DNA from: an uncultured Peptostreptococcaceae bacterium
GTDB lineage: Bacteria > Bacillota > Clostridia > Tissierellales > Peptoniphilaceae
Assembly (NCBI GenBank): GCA_947283485.1
Contig: CAMYOU010000005.1
Span: 1-64,000, forward strand
Reading direction: 5' to 3'
DNA: 64,000 bases
Notes under the pieces: model-generated
Told to the model about the DNA's origin: nothing
What the model saw: the letters and a program-made list of their open reading frames with translations, nothing else
The model's database searches: none
Part shown: one piece after another, positions 42,811 through 51,936 of the stretch
Position numbering within the stretch: the first letter of the stretch is position 1
Layout: every line of letters begins with the position of its first letter
Made by a program: the position numbers and the translations under genes

Positions 42811-44334
42811 CTATTTGCCGCGAAAAGAAAGTTTCTGCCTGAGTCTTTGTCGAAATTCGTCCATGCCGTCGATCTTCATAAGAAGAATCATCGTCCCGTA
42901 TGAAACGAGCGAATAGATCATAATGAGAAAAAAGGCTTTGTTGACACTCATGTGCATCCTGAGATACCGATGAATGAAAAATCCGGTCCCGCCCATCACC
43001 GCCGTGGCGATGGAGATTCTCACGATATTTTTACAAAGGCGCATAAGACCCAAAGATCCGATGCGACGAGAGAGTCTCTTCGTCATGAGGACCGCCCCGA
43101 AGATGATCGAAAGCGCACTTGCAAGCGCAAGTCCTCCGATGCCCATCACACGGGACAGCAGAAGATTGAGGACGATGTTCATGCACACGACCAAAAACGC
43201 GTTTTGCATGGGAACTTTCGCCTCATGCATGGCGTAGAAGGATTTGCCCGCAATATCTCGAATACCGAATCCGAGAAGCCCGAGTCCGTAGAAAAAGAGT
43301 GCCGTTGCGGTATCCCGAACCGCCTCGCTGCCGAACTCGCCGCCGTGGAAGAGCAAATGTACGATGTCTTCGGAGTAGAGGAGAATCCCCGCCATGGCGG
43401 GAAGAATGCATAGGCTCATGCCGATGATCGCTTCGCCGAAGACTTTTTTCATATGCGCCGTATCGGACGCCTCCGCGCTCTCGACGAGCGAGGGATAGAC
43501 CGTCGTCGAGATGCTCGTCACGACGATGCCCGTCACGAACGCAAAAATTTTATAGCCGTAGTTGAGGCTGACCACGCCCGCAGCAGAAATCACGGACGCG
43601 ATGGATTTATCGATGAGAATATTGATGTCATTCACGGCAACCCCGAGAATGACGGGGAGTCCAATCGCGAAGAGATGTGAAAAATTTGGATCTTTCGGCT
43701 CGACAATCATCCGATGTCGATAGTCGGAGCGACGTAGACTCGGGATAAAGATGAGGTATTGCAAGATCCCGCCGAGTAAGAGTCCCATGCCGACAAAGAA
43801 GAGATTTCCCGTCTTGGAAGTCAAGAACATCCCGACGATCACAAACGCGTTTAAGACAAACCCGATGAGTGCCGGTGCCATAAATTCGCCGTGAATCTGA
43901 AGATACCCCTGAAAGACGCTCCCCCACGCCGTCCCGTAGAGCGTAACGATCGCAAAACGCGTGAGTAGGACCGTCGTATCCCGCTCGACCGTGAAACCGG
44001 GCGCGAAGATATAGACGATCTCTTTTGCAAATATAAGACCCGTGACGACCACGACCGTCGTCAAGACAAAGAGTAAATTCACGAGATTTGACGTGAAGCG
44101 ATCCGCCTCGCGCTCGTCCTGTGTGGTGCGAATGCGTGCATACGTCGGAATAAAACCCGTCGCGATGCCGGATGCAATCATTCCGAAGAGCACCGTCGGA
44201 ATCGTCGCCGCGATGACCAGTGCGCGACCCACGGGACCCGTGCCGAAATAATATGCCATCAGACGATCCCTCCCGTATCCGAAGATTTTCGAGAAGATCG
44301 TGATGATCATAAGCATTGCCGCTGTCGATTTCAT
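42811..44334 (-). CDS. murJ: MurJ-like lipid II flippase
   Basis: A 507-residue MOP-superfamily membrane protein with about fourteen helices. The N-terminal motif KIFGYGRDRLMAYYFGTG and the downstream pattern fit MurJ (MviN), which flips lipid II outward. Other flippases of this superfamily export teichoic or polysaccharide precursors, so the substrate is inferred. ATG at 44334 has GGTGA upstream and overlaps the stop of a possible nine-codon leader frame. Confidence 0.87.
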   Translation of the reverse strand: MKSTAAMLMIITIFSKIFGYGRDRLMAYYFGTGPVGRALVIAATIPTVLFGMIASGIATGFIPTYARIRTTQDEREADRFTSNLVNLLFVLTTVVVVTGLIFAKEIVYIFAPGFTVERDTTVLLTRFAIVTLYGTAWGSVFQGYLQIHGEFMAPALIGFVLNAFVIVGMFLTSKTGNLFFVGMGLLLGGILQYLIFIPSLRRSDYRHRMIVEPKDPNFSHLFAIGLPVILGVAVNDINILIDKSIASVISAAGVVSLNYGYKIFAFVTGIVVTSISTTVYPSLVESAEASDTAHMKKVFGEAIIGMSLCILPAMAGILLYSEDIVHLLFHGGEFGSEAVRDTATALFFYGLGLLGFGIRDIAGKSFYAMHEAKVPMQNAFLVVCMNIVLNLLLSRVMGIGGLALASALSIIFGAVLMTKRLSRRIGSLGLMRLCKNIVRISIATAVMGGTGFFIHRYLRMHMSVNKAFFLIMIYSLVSYGTMILLMKIDGMDEFRQRLRQKLSFRGK

Positions 44335-44369
44335 AGCTTCACCATCATTTCGATATTCATAACGTACTC

Positions 44370-44399
44370 ATTATACCACACGGGGTATCTTGCACTCAA
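44370..44399 (-). promoter_or_regulatory. murJ promoter
   Basis: TTGAGT, 18 nt, then TATAAT on the minus strand, with TGG before the -10 (extended). It lies about 36 nt before the murJ start. Confidence 0.7.
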
Positions 44400-44441
44400 A
44401 TGCGCGCCGCGCCGTCCCCACCGCGCAATTTTTTCCCACGA

Positions 44442-44467
44442 AAAAAAGGAGTGCGCACTCCTTTTTT
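44442..44467 (-). terminator. Terminator after FAD oxidoreductase gene
   Basis: Palindrome AAAAAAGGAGTGC/GCACTCCTTTTTT, with flanking A and T runs, 8 nt past the stop. Suitable in both directions, but only the leftward gene ends here. Confidence 0.9.
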
Positions 44468-44475
44468 GTGTGTAT

Positions 44476-45834
44476 TTATGCCATGAGGATCCGCGCCAAA
44501 CCCACGCCGCTTGCCGAAGCCTGAGAAAGACTGTGCGTGATGCCCGCTCCGTCCCCGATCGCGTAGAGTCCTGCGATTTTCGTCTCAAATTCACTCGACA
44601 CGTCCACGCGCGAATTGTAGAATTTGACCTCGACGCCGTAGAGGAGCGTGTCTTCATTCGCCATGCCCGGCGCAATCCGCTCGAGCTGATAGATCATCTC
44701 GATGATGTCGTCGAGCTGACGCTTGGGCATGACGAGCGAGAGATCGCCCGCGGTCGCTTTGAGCGTCGGATGCGTAAAACACTTTTCCATGCGACGCGCA
44801 CTCGAGCGTCTGCCTTTCACGAGATCGCCGAAACGCTGTAAGAGGACGCCGCCGCCGAGCATATTCGAGAGCCTCGCGATGGATTCGCCGTATTCGTTGG
44901 AATCCTTAAACGGCTCGGTGAAGTGATTGGTGACAAGCAGTGCAAAGTTCGTGTTCTCGGAGTGTTTCTCGGGATCCGCGTATGCGTGTCCGTTCACTGT
45001 GATGATGCCGTTCGTGTTCTCCGCGACGACCTGTCCGTACGGATTCATGCAAAATGTACGCACCATGTCGTTGTATTTCACGGTCTTGTAGACGATCTTC
45101 GATTCATAGACTTCGTCGGTGATGTGTTTCATCACTTCGGCGGGGACTTCGATGCGCAAGCCGATGTCCACGCGATTGGACGAGAGACTGAGTCCCAGTG
45201 CCGTGAGTGTCCGGTGCATCCATTTGGACCCGGAGCGTCCCGATGCAAGGACAACTTTCTCGCCCGATACGACTTCGCCGTCTGCGAATGTCACTTCAAA
45301 ATGCGTGCCTTTTTTCTCCACGCCCGTCGCCGTCGTGAGGAAGCGAATTTCGATCTTGTCTTTCATCTCCGCGTAGATCTTTTTTAGAATCTCGACATTG
45401 CGATCCGTGCCGAAATGTCGGACTTTCGCGGAGAGCAAATGGAGATTGTTGCGTAAACACAGGGTCTTGAGATCCGTATCCGCCGTTGAATAGAGTTTAC
45501 TCGTGCGTCCGTCCAGTTCGTCCAAGACATCGTCGACATAGAGCATGAGTTCCATTGCCTTGTCGTAGCCGACGATCTGGTGGAGGTCCCCGCCGAACTC
45601 CGTCGTGAGATTGTATTTGCCGTCGGAGAGCGTACCCGCTCCGCCAAATCCCGTCATAATGGCACAGGACGGGCAGGCGATGCACTTGTCGACTTTGCCC
45701 ATGGTGATGGGACAATGTCTCTCTTCAATGCTTTTGCCGGAGTCGATGAGTAAGACCTTTTTTCCGCAATTTCTGAGTTCGTAGCCGAGAAACATGCCGC
45801 TCGCGCCGGCGCCGATGATGATGACGTCGTACAT
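44476..45834 (-). CDS. FAD-dependent oxidoreductase (COG2509-like)
   Basis: A 452-residue flavoprotein. The dinucleotide-binding start is DVIIIGAGASGMFLGYEL; a cysteine-containing segment CIACPSCAIMTGFGGAG near residue 52 and LSDGKYNLTTEFGG are typical of the uncharacterised FAD dehydrogenases of COG2509. A C-terminal FAD loop reads GLYAIGDGAGIT. Natural substrate unknown. I chose ATG at 45834 with AGGAGG upstream. It lies 10 nt after xpt and shares its transcript. Confidence 0.9.
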   Translation of the reverse strand: MYDVIIIGAGASGMFLGYELRNCGKKVLLIDSGKSIEERHCPITMGKVDKCIACPSCAIMTGFGGAGTLSDGKYNLTTEFGGDLHQIVGYDKAMELMLYVDDVLDELDGRTSKLYSTADTDLKTLCLRNNLHLLSAKVRHFGTDRNVEILKKIYAEMKDKIEIRFLTTATGVEKKGTHFEVTFADGEVVSGEKVVLASGRSGSKWMHRTLTALGLSLSSNRVDIGLRIEVPAEVMKHITDEVYESKIVYKTVKYNDMVRTFCMNPYGQVVAENTNGIITVNGHAYADPEKHSENTNFALLVTNHFTEPFKDSNEYGESIARLSNMLGGGVLLQRFGDLVKGRRSSARRMEKCFTHPTLKATAGDLSLVMPKRQLDDIIEMIYQLERIAPGMANEDTLLYGVEVKFYNSRVDVSSEFETKIAGLYAIGDGAGITHSLSQASASGVGLARILMA

Positions 45835-45844
45835 TTCGTGCCTC

Positions 45845-46408
45845 CTATTCCTCAAATTCCAACGGATCGATGGACTTGATTCGAGCGAGACTCTCGATGC
45901 GAAGTCCCTGTGCGCGCAGTCTCGCGCCGCCCGGTTGGAACGTCTTCTCAATGGCAATGCCCGCGCCCACAACCGTCGCACCCGTCTTCGCGGCGAGTGT
46001 GCGCAGTGCCTCGAGGGCACTCCCCATCGCGAGAAAATCGTCGATGAGAAGCACGCGATCCGATGGACAAAGCGCATCCTTCGCGATCGTCATCCGATAC
46101 TCCATTCCTCTCGTGTACGAAAACACGCGCGTGTCATAGACATTCTTGCCGAGATTTCTCGACGAAGTCTTCTTCGCAAAGACGAAATCGAGATGCATCG
46201 CCAGTGCCGCGGCAAACGCGAGTGCGATCCCCGACGCCTCCACGGTCAAGATCTTCGTGATCCCTTCGTCTGCAAAAATGTTCTTCCATTCTTCGCCCAT
46301 CGCACACAAAAGTTTCGTGTCGATCGAGTGATTCAAAAACGGGACGCTTAATACATTGTCCGGACGCACCGTGCCGCGCGTCATGATTGCTTGTTTGAAT
46401 GTTTCCAT
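45845..46408 (-). CDS. xpt: Xanthine phosphoribosyltransferase
   Basis: Purine salvage enzyme that makes XMP from xanthine and PRPP. The 187-residue protein fits Xpt in length; the PRPP loop is RVLLIDDFLAMGSA near residue 122, and LTVEASGIALA near 55 is typical. The upstream leader is only about 20 nt, so there is no room for the purine riboswitch common before xpt in Firmicutes. Confidence 0.94.
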   Translation of the reverse strand: METFKQAIMTRGTVRPDNVLSVPFLNHSIDTKLLCAMGEEWKNIFADEGITKILTVEASGIALAFAAALAMHLDFVFAKKTSSRNLGKNVYDTRVFSYTRGMEYRMTIAKDALCPSDRVLLIDDFLAMGSALEALRTLAAKTGATVVGAGIAIEKTFQPGGARLRAQGLRIESLARIKSIDPLEFEE

Positions 46409-46428
46409 CTGCCTCTCCCCTTTATTCC

Positions 46429-46434
46429 ATTATA
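46429..46434 (-). promoter_or_regulatory. xpt promoter
   Basis: Extended -10 (TGG then TATAAT on the minus strand), about 20 nt before the xpt start. No clear -35. It is divergent from the LTA synthase promoter. Confidence 0.6.
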
Positions 46435-46469
46435 CCACGAGGATCTGCGCGCTTCTTTTGCTTCCGGAT

Positions 46470-46498
46470 TTGCCCAAATGAGAAAGAACGCGCATAAT
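46470..46498 (+). promoter_or_regulatory. Promoter of LTA synthase gene
   Basis: TTGCCC, 17 nt, then CATAAT, 34 nt before the start codon; AAAGGAG follows as ribosome binding site. Confidence 0.55.
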
Positions 46499-46532
46499 AG
46501 GTAGTAGATTCTCGTGAAAGGAGAGATGGTCG

Positions 46533-48383
46533 ATGTTTTTCCTCTTGAATTTGCTCAAACGCTCATTTTATATCGCGAACTATGACGATCTCAATGTCAA
46601 AGAACGCAGAAATCTTTATTTTTCGATGAGCTTACACAGTGCCATCCTCTATGCGCTCACGGATCTACTCGCTTCCCACGCGATGGTCTACGCGCGCATG
46701 ATCCTCTATCTCTTCGGCAGCCTCTGTTTCTTCGTCGACACGGTTTATTTTTCGCATTATCACGCCCTTCCGAGTGTCGCTGAGATTCCGCTTGCCTTTC
46801 TTTCTGCGGACGGTGCGGCGGGAAGCGTCAAGGAACTTTTGAATCCGTGGTATTTTCTCTATCTCATCGACATCCCGTTCTATTTTATCTTCCCCGACGC
46901 GAGCTATCGGATCGAGATGGCGTTTCACCATCTTAGGATCGCGACGCTCCCGGGAGCGCTCTGGATCTATCTCGTCGTCGGCGAGATCGTGCTCGAATTT
47001 GTCGTCCGCTCCGAAAGACGCATTTATCTCCTCAAAAACCGCGAGCTCTTCGTCTTCCATCTCATGGATCTTTTTTCCGCGCTCATCCCCAAGAAAAAGA
47101 TCCCGCTCTCGCACGACGAAATCATGCGCTACAAAAAAACCGTCCCCCATACCGCGTGGACGGGCAAGGCGCGCGGCATGAACCTCATTGTCATTCAGTT
47201 TGAAAGTCTTGAAGCCTTTCCCATCGGGAAGACCGTGGGCGGCATCGAGATCACCCCGACTCTAAATGCGCTCGTAAAACTCCCGGGGAGTGTCTATTTC
47301 TCACGTTACTATCAGATGATCTCCAAAGGCAACACCGCCGACGCGGAATTTTCTACGAATCACTCGCTCTATCCCTCGGATTATTTCCCAAGTTATTTTC
47401 TCTACCGCAAGGTGAAGTTCAACGGCTTACCCAAACTTTTACGCGCGCAAGGCTACGACACGCGCGTTTTCCACGGCAATCGCAAAGATTTTTACAATCG
47501 CGACAAGATCTACCCGAAGATTGGCTTTGCAAAATATCACTCCATCGAGACCTTTGAGAATCCGAAGCGGCTCGGACTCGCGATGGATGACGCCGATTTC
47601 TTTCGTCAGAGCGCACCCGTCGTGATTGAGCAACACAAGAGCGGACGTCCGTTCTACGATTTCTTCATCACCGTTACGAGTCACCATCCTTACGATCTGC
47701 CGGAGGAGACGTGCTCACTCCCCCGAGATCCGCGCGTGGGCGACGGCATTTTTTATCGTTATCTCAACGCCATCGCGTACGCCGATCGCGCGCTCGGGAA
47801 GTTTTTGCAGGAACTCGAGGACGCGGGCGTTCTCGACAACACGCTCCTTGCAATCTATGGCGATCACTACGGCATCAGCGCGAACAAAGAAGAAGAGTGT
47901 GCGAGTGCCGAGCGTTTCCTCGGGCACGCGTACACGCCGCGCGAGATGATGAACATTCCCCTCCTCTTCCACTTCCCCGACGATACGCCGCAGCAAGAGA
48001 TCCGCAAAGTCGGCTCTCAACTCGATTTTTATCCGACGATGCTCGACCTCTTCGGCGCGGGACACAAAAAAAGACTCCTCTTCGGCGAAAATCTTTTTCA
48101 GAAGAACGAGGGTTTCGTCGCTCCGCTCGCGTATGTCCCCCGCGGATCGTTCATTGTCGATCGCGGTGCGTTCCTCCTCGGCGCGGACGAAAATTTCGAG
48201 AACGGTTGGTTCCTGAATTTTGAGAACGAATCTCCGATCTCCGAGACGGAGAAACGCGCGTACTATGAGCGCGCACTCCGTGAGACCGACGACTGCGCGC
48301 GTCTGCTCGAAAATTCCATCGAAGAAAAACGCCGCATCCACAACGAGGGCAGTCCCGATCGCGGCGGTGCATATCGACTCTGA
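46533..48383 (+). CDS. ltaS: LTA synthase family protein (phosphoglycerol transferase)
   Basis: Membrane sulfatase-fold enzyme of 616 residues. The N-terminal third holds four or five helices; the extracellular domain has Glu224 in QFESLEAF, the threonine nucleophile Thr268 in KGNTADAEF, and YGDHYG as metal site, all as in LtaS. It would polymerise glycerol phosphate from phosphatidylglycerol. About 70 C-terminal residues past the catalytic domain are charged. It is rightward, against nearly all neighbours. Related enzymes modify other glycolipids, so LTA as product is inferred. Confidence 0.92.
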   Translation: MFFLLNLLKRSFYIANYDDLNVKERRNLYFSMSLHSAILYALTDLLASHAMVYARMILYLFGSLCFFVDTVYFSHYHALPSVAEIPLAFLSADGAAGSVKELLNPWYFLYLIDIPFYFIFPDASYRIEMAFHHLRIATLPGALWIYLVVGEIVLEFVVRSERRIYLLKNRELFVFHLMDLFSALIPKKKIPLSHDEIMRYKKTVPHTAWTGKARGMNLIVIQFESLEAFPIGKTVGGIEITPTLNALVKLPGSVYFSRYYQMISKGNTADAEFSTNHSLYPSDYFPSYFLYRKVKFNGLPKLLRAQGYDTRVFHGNRKDFYNRDKIYPKIGFAKYHSIETFENPKRLGLAMDDADFFRQSAPVVIEQHKSGRPFYDFFITVTSHHPYDLPEETCSLPRDPRVGDGIFYRYLNAIAYADRALGKFLQELEDAGVLDNTLLAIYGDHYGISANKEEECASAERFLGHAYTPREMMNIPLLFHFPDDTPQQEIRKVGSQLDFYPTMLDLFGAGHKKRLLFGENLFQKNEGFVAPLAYVPRGSFIVDRGAFLLGADENFENGWFLNFENESPISETEKRAYYERALRETDDCARLLENSIEEKRRIHNEGSPDRGGAYRL

Positions 48384-48400
48384 TTTTTCTTACACACATC

Positions 48401-48432
48401 AAAAAACCGCTTCTTCTCCGAAGCGGTTTTTT
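48401..48432. terminator. Bidirectional terminator between ltaS and aspA
   Basis: A 13-bp perfect stem (AAAAAACCGCTTC/GAAGCGGTTTTTT) with a 6-nt loop, between converging genes. Confidence 0.92.
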
Positions 48433-48454
48433 CTTGCGATGTATTTTTGCGATC

Positions 48455-49873
48455 CTATTTTTCCTTGAGCAAATGCTTTGCGGCGATGCCCGGTTTCGTC
48501 ATTGCCCACGGATCGAGGATCTCGCTTAATTCTTCTTCCGTGAGGAGCTTCTCCTCGAGGATGAGCGCGCGTACACTCTTTCCCGTCGCGAGTGCTTTCT
48601 TCGCAATGGACGCGCTGTGCTCGTAGCCGATATGCGGAACGAGTGCGGTCACGATGCCGACGGAATGTTCGATGTCGCCTTTTAATTTTTCCTCGTTTGC
48701 AGTGATGCCCTCGACGCAGTTCGTGCGGAGGGTCTCCATCGCATGTGTGAGCGTCGTGATGGATTCGTAGAGCGAATAGAAAGCTACCGGCTCAAAGGCA
48801 TTGAGTTCCATCTGTCCACCTTCCGCGCAGAGCGAAATTGTAAGATCGTTCCCCATGACGCGATACGCGACTTGCGATACGACTTCCGGGATAACGGGAT
48901 TGACTTTCCCCGGCATGATGGACGAGCCGTTCTGTCTTGCGGGGAGATTGATGTCGCCAATCATCGTGCGCGGTCCCGAGCTCATGAGACGCAAGTCGTT
49001 TGAGATCTTGGAGAGATCGACGGCGAGTGCGCGGAGTACACCCGAGACTTCGACAAGACAATCGATGTGTTGCGTGCCGTCGATGAGATCGTCCGCTTGT
49101 CGGAACGGAATGCCCGTCAGTTCTGCGAGATCGCCTGCAATATGATCAAAATAATTGAGATCGACATTGATGCCCGTGCCAATGGCGGATCCGCCCATAT
49201 TGATGACTTCGATCGACTTCTTCGCTTCACCGATACGTCTTTCGTCGCGTGCGAGTGCGCTTGCATAGGCCTTAAACTCCTGTCCGAGACGAATCGGTAC
49301 GGCGTCTTGCAACTGGGTTCGTCCCATCTTGATCACGTGGTCGAGTTCCTCCGATTTTTTCAAAAAGGCTTGGCGTAAGAGATCGAGTGCTTCTTCGAGT
49401 GCGGGCAAAAGCATGAGCGCACCGAGTTTTCCCGCCGTGGGATAGACATCGTTCGTGGACTGTCCCATATTGACGTGATCGTTCGGATGCACGTGATCGT
49501 ATGCACCAAGTGCACCACCGAGAATCTCGTTCGCGCGATTGGCGATGACTTCGTTCGCATTCATATTTGCCGTCGTGCCCGCGCCGCCTTGGATCGGGTC
49601 GGTGAGAAACGCGTCGTGGAATTTTCCTGCGAGAATTTCATCGGCGGCCTTTATGATTGCGTCCTTTACGTTTTCATCAAGAATCCCCGCACGCGCATTC
49701 GCAATCGCACATGCTTTCTTAACCGTTGCAAGTGCGCGAATCATCGCCGGGTGCAGATGTTGTCCCGTGATGGGGAAATTCTCGTTCCCACGCAGTGATT
49801 GCACGCCATAATAGGCATCTCCGGGTACCTTTTTTTCACCAATGCTGTCATGTTCGATTCGATAATCCGTCAT
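48455..49873 (-). CDS. aspA: Aspartate ammonia-lyase
   Basis: Fumarase/aspartase-superfamily enzyme turning L-aspartate into fumarate and ammonia. The 472-residue protein has GSSIMPGKVNP (superfamily signature), GGAGTTANMNANEV and MGQSTNDVYPTA. The start MTDYRIEHDSIGEKKVP and these motifs favour aspartase over fumarase C. Its ATG overlaps the upstream kinase as ATGA. A dicarboxylate/amino acid symporter two genes upstream could supply aspartate. Confidence 0.94.
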   Translation of the reverse strand: MTDYRIEHDSIGEKKVPGDAYYGVQSLRGNENFPITGQHLHPAMIRALATVKKACAIANARAGILDENVKDAIIKAADEILAGKFHDAFLTDPIQGGAGTTANMNANEVIANRANEILGGALGAYDHVHPNDHVNMGQSTNDVYPTAGKLGALMLLPALEEALDLLRQAFLKKSEELDHVIKMGRTQLQDAVPIRLGQEFKAYASALARDERRIGEAKKSIEVINMGGSAIGTGINVDLNYFDHIAGDLAELTGIPFRQADDLIDGTQHIDCLVEVSGVLRALAVDLSKISNDLRLMSSGPRTMIGDINLPARQNGSSIMPGKVNPVIPEVVSQVAYRVMGNDLTISLCAEGGQMELNAFEPVAFYSLYESITTLTHAMETLRTNCVEGITANEEKLKGDIEHSVGIVTALVPHIGYEHSASIAKKALATGKSVRALILEEKLLTEEELSEILDPWAMTKPGIAAKHLLKEK

Positions 49874-50595
49874 CCTAAAACCCCTTTCTCCAAAGTCGAC
49901 TCTTCGATCTGCGAGATCTTGTGCGCTCGATTGAGCATCACGATGAGATCCGCGTATTTCTTACTCGGCGCGATGTAGCGTCTGTCATTTTCCATATTGA
50001 TTCCGTTCCAATACTCGAGCGAAATCCGTTCGATCTCTTCTTCCGACATCGAGCGGAACGGATAGAAGAAATTGTCGGGATCTTCCGCGGCGGCAATGTG
50101 CTCATGCACGCGCGAGAAATAAAATTCCCAAGTGATTTTCGGATCCTGATCGAGATAGATGACATAGTCAAAATATTTGCGAAATATCATCTCATCCGCC
50201 TCGTCGTAGAAAAGATTTACACCCTCGAGGATCGTGATCTCTTGCGGACGAAAGATGCGTTTTTCATCCGTGATGTCGTAGACTTCGTGCGAATACACGC
50301 GATGCGTCGTCTCGTCGCCCTTACGGACGGCGGATAAGAACTTCTCATACGACGCGCTGTCGTACGTCTTCGGAAAACCCCTCGGATCCTTTATCTTCTT
50401 CTCCTCAAGTTCCTTGTCCGAGTAGAGAAAATCATCCGTTGAGATCATCTCGACCGTTCGTCCCTCTTTCTCGAGGGCGTGCATAAGCGCACGGGCGAAT
50501 GTGGTTTTGCCGATCGAGATTCGCCCCGTGACGCCGATGATCTTCGGATCTTTCTGCGTCGCGAGGCGGACAATTTCGGTCATTTGTTCGTCCAA
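49870..50595 (-). CDS. coaA: Pantothenate kinase, type I-like
   Basis: A P-loop kinase of 241 residues resembling CoaA, first step of coenzyme A synthesis. Seen are the P-loop GVTGRISIGKTTFA, STDDFLYSDKEL, KDPRGFPKTYD and ILEGVNLFYD. It is shorter than E. coli CoaA (316), mainly at the N-terminus. Uridine kinase is the nearest alternative, but the GFP-x-SYD-like segment favours pantothenate. I chose TTG at 50595 (AAAGGA 7 nt upstream); ATG at 50583 is the alternative. Confidence 0.8.
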   Translation of the reverse strand: MDEQMTEIVRLATQKDPKIIGVTGRISIGKTTFARALMHALEKEGRTVEMISTDDFLYSDKELEEKKIKDPRGFPKTYDSASYEKFLSAVRKGDETTHRVYSHEVYDITDEKRIFRPQEITILEGVNLFYDEADEMIFRKYFDYVIYLDQDPKITWEFYFSRVHEHIAAAEDPDNFFYPFRSMSEEEIERISLEYWNGINMENDRRYIAPSKKYADLIVMLNRAHKISQIEESTLEKGVLG

Positions 50596-50605
50596 AAAAT
50601 CATCC

Positions 50606-50668
50606 TTTCTATGCAACTTCTTTTCTATTCGATTTTTTCTATGCTGCTTCTTTCTATGCGGCTTCTTT
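50606..50668. repeat. Repeated 15-mer at the 3' end of the symporter gene
   Basis: TTTCTATGCNNCTTC occurs at 50606-50620, 50636-50650 and 50651-50665. The last two are tandem. On the minus strand each copy encodes KEAA or EVA followed by TAG, so the symporter stop codon is duplicated in frame. Confidence 0.7.
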
Positions 50669-51925
50669 CTTCACGGTGTCGCGATCATAGACTTCACGGT
50701 TGAAGAGTTTTTCGCTCTTTGCAATGAGCACTGTGCAGACACTGTCGCCCGTGACATTGATAGTCGTACGTCCCATATCGACGAGACGATCGACGCCGAG
50801 AATCAGTCCCATGCCCTCAAGCGGCAGACCGATGGATTGCAAGACGAGCGAAAGCATGAGTGCGCCCGCGCCCGGAACACCCGCCGTACCGACGGATGCA
50901 AGGGTTGCCGTGAGAACGACCGTCGCCATTTCCGCAATCGTAAGTTGTAGACCGTAAGCCTGCGCGATGAAGAGCGTCGCAATGCCCTGCATGATCGCCG
51001 TGCCGTTCATATTGATTGTCGCACCGAGCGGCAGCGTAAAGCTCGAAATGGAAGAGTCAACACCGAGTTCCTCCGTCGCGATTTCGAGCGAGAGCGGAAG
51101 CGTCGCGTTGGAACTGGCCGTCGAGAAAGCGACGCCCATGGCTTTGGAATATTTTTTATAGAATTGGATCGGGCTGACCCCGCCGATGACCTTGAGCATG
51201 AGTCCATAGACCACGACGGCTTGAATGATCAGACCGACGTAGATGAGTCCCACGTATTTGGCAACCGGCAAGATGACCGCGACGCCGAGTTGTCCGAACG
51301 TCTTCGCAATCAAGCCGAAGACGCCGATCGGCGCAAATTTCATGACATAGGCGATCAGTCGCAACATGATCTCGTTCATCTCTTCAAAAAAGCGTTTCAC
51401 CGTCGGAATTTTTTCCGAAACGAGCGACATGCCGATGCCGAAGAGAATGGCAAAGACGATGATCTGGAGCATATTGCCTTCACCGAATGCCTGGAACACA
51501 TTCTTCGGGAACATGCCCGTGAGGACGTCAACGAGCGGAACGGGATCTTTCTGTGTGACGTCGACCGCGGAGATGGTTCCGAGATTGATGCCTTTTGCCG
51601 GCGGGAAGAGATTGCCGAGTACGAGCGCAATGACGATGGCGATTGCGGAGGTGAGAAGATACATGACAACCGTCTTCACACCGATGCGACCGAGCTTACC
51701 GATATCTTCCATGCCCTGCACGCCGTGCACCAAAGTGACAAAGACCAACGGAACGACGAGCATCAGGATGAGTCTCAAAAAAACCTGTCCGACAAATTCA
51801 AAGACACCGCCGATGAGGATCTGATCGCGCAGTGTCGATGCGGGCATCTTATTGACCAATAGTCCGACAACGACACCGATCACAAGTCCGATGAGAATGC
51901 GATAGGTAAGGGATACTTTTTTCAT
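50654..51925 (-). CDS. Dicarboxylate/amino acid:cation symporter (DAACS)
   Basis: A 423-residue transporter of the glutamate/aspartate symporter family with eight helices and two re-entrant loops. The serine-rich loop (FSTASSNATLPLSLEIA) and LGATINMNGTAIMQG with GVDRLVDMGRTTINVTGD are diagnostic. The sodium-site motif is NMNGT rather than the NMDGT of well-studied sodium transporters. Start ATG at 51925 has AAAGGAG 5 nt upstream. With aspA downstream, aspartate or glutamate is the likely cargo (inference). Confidence 0.93.
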   Translation of the reverse strand: MKKVSLTYRILIGLVIGVVVGLLVNKMPASTLRDQILIGGVFEFVGQVFLRLILMLVVPLVFVTLVHGVQGMEDIGKLGRIGVKTVVMYLLTSAIAIVIALVLGNLFPPAKGINLGTISAVDVTQKDPVPLVDVLTGMFPKNVFQAFGEGNMLQIIVFAILFGIGMSLVSEKIPTVKRFFEEMNEIMLRLIAYVMKFAPIGVFGLIAKTFGQLGVAVILPVAKYVGLIYVGLIIQAVVVYGLMLKVIGGVSPIQFYKKYSKAMGVAFSTASSNATLPLSLEIATEELGVDSSISSFTLPLGATINMNGTAIMQGIATLFIAQAYGLQLTIAEMATVVLTATLASVGTAGVPGAGALMLSLVLQSIGLPLEGMGLILGVDRLVDMGRTTINVTGDSVCTVLIAKSEKLFNREVYDRDTVKKEAA

Positions 51926-51936
51926 ATGGACTCCTT

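Noticed and set aside
46409..46532. Possible purine riboswitch before xpt
   Set aside because: The promoter -10 is only about 20 nt from the xpt start, leaving no space, and the conserved riboswitch core is not seen.
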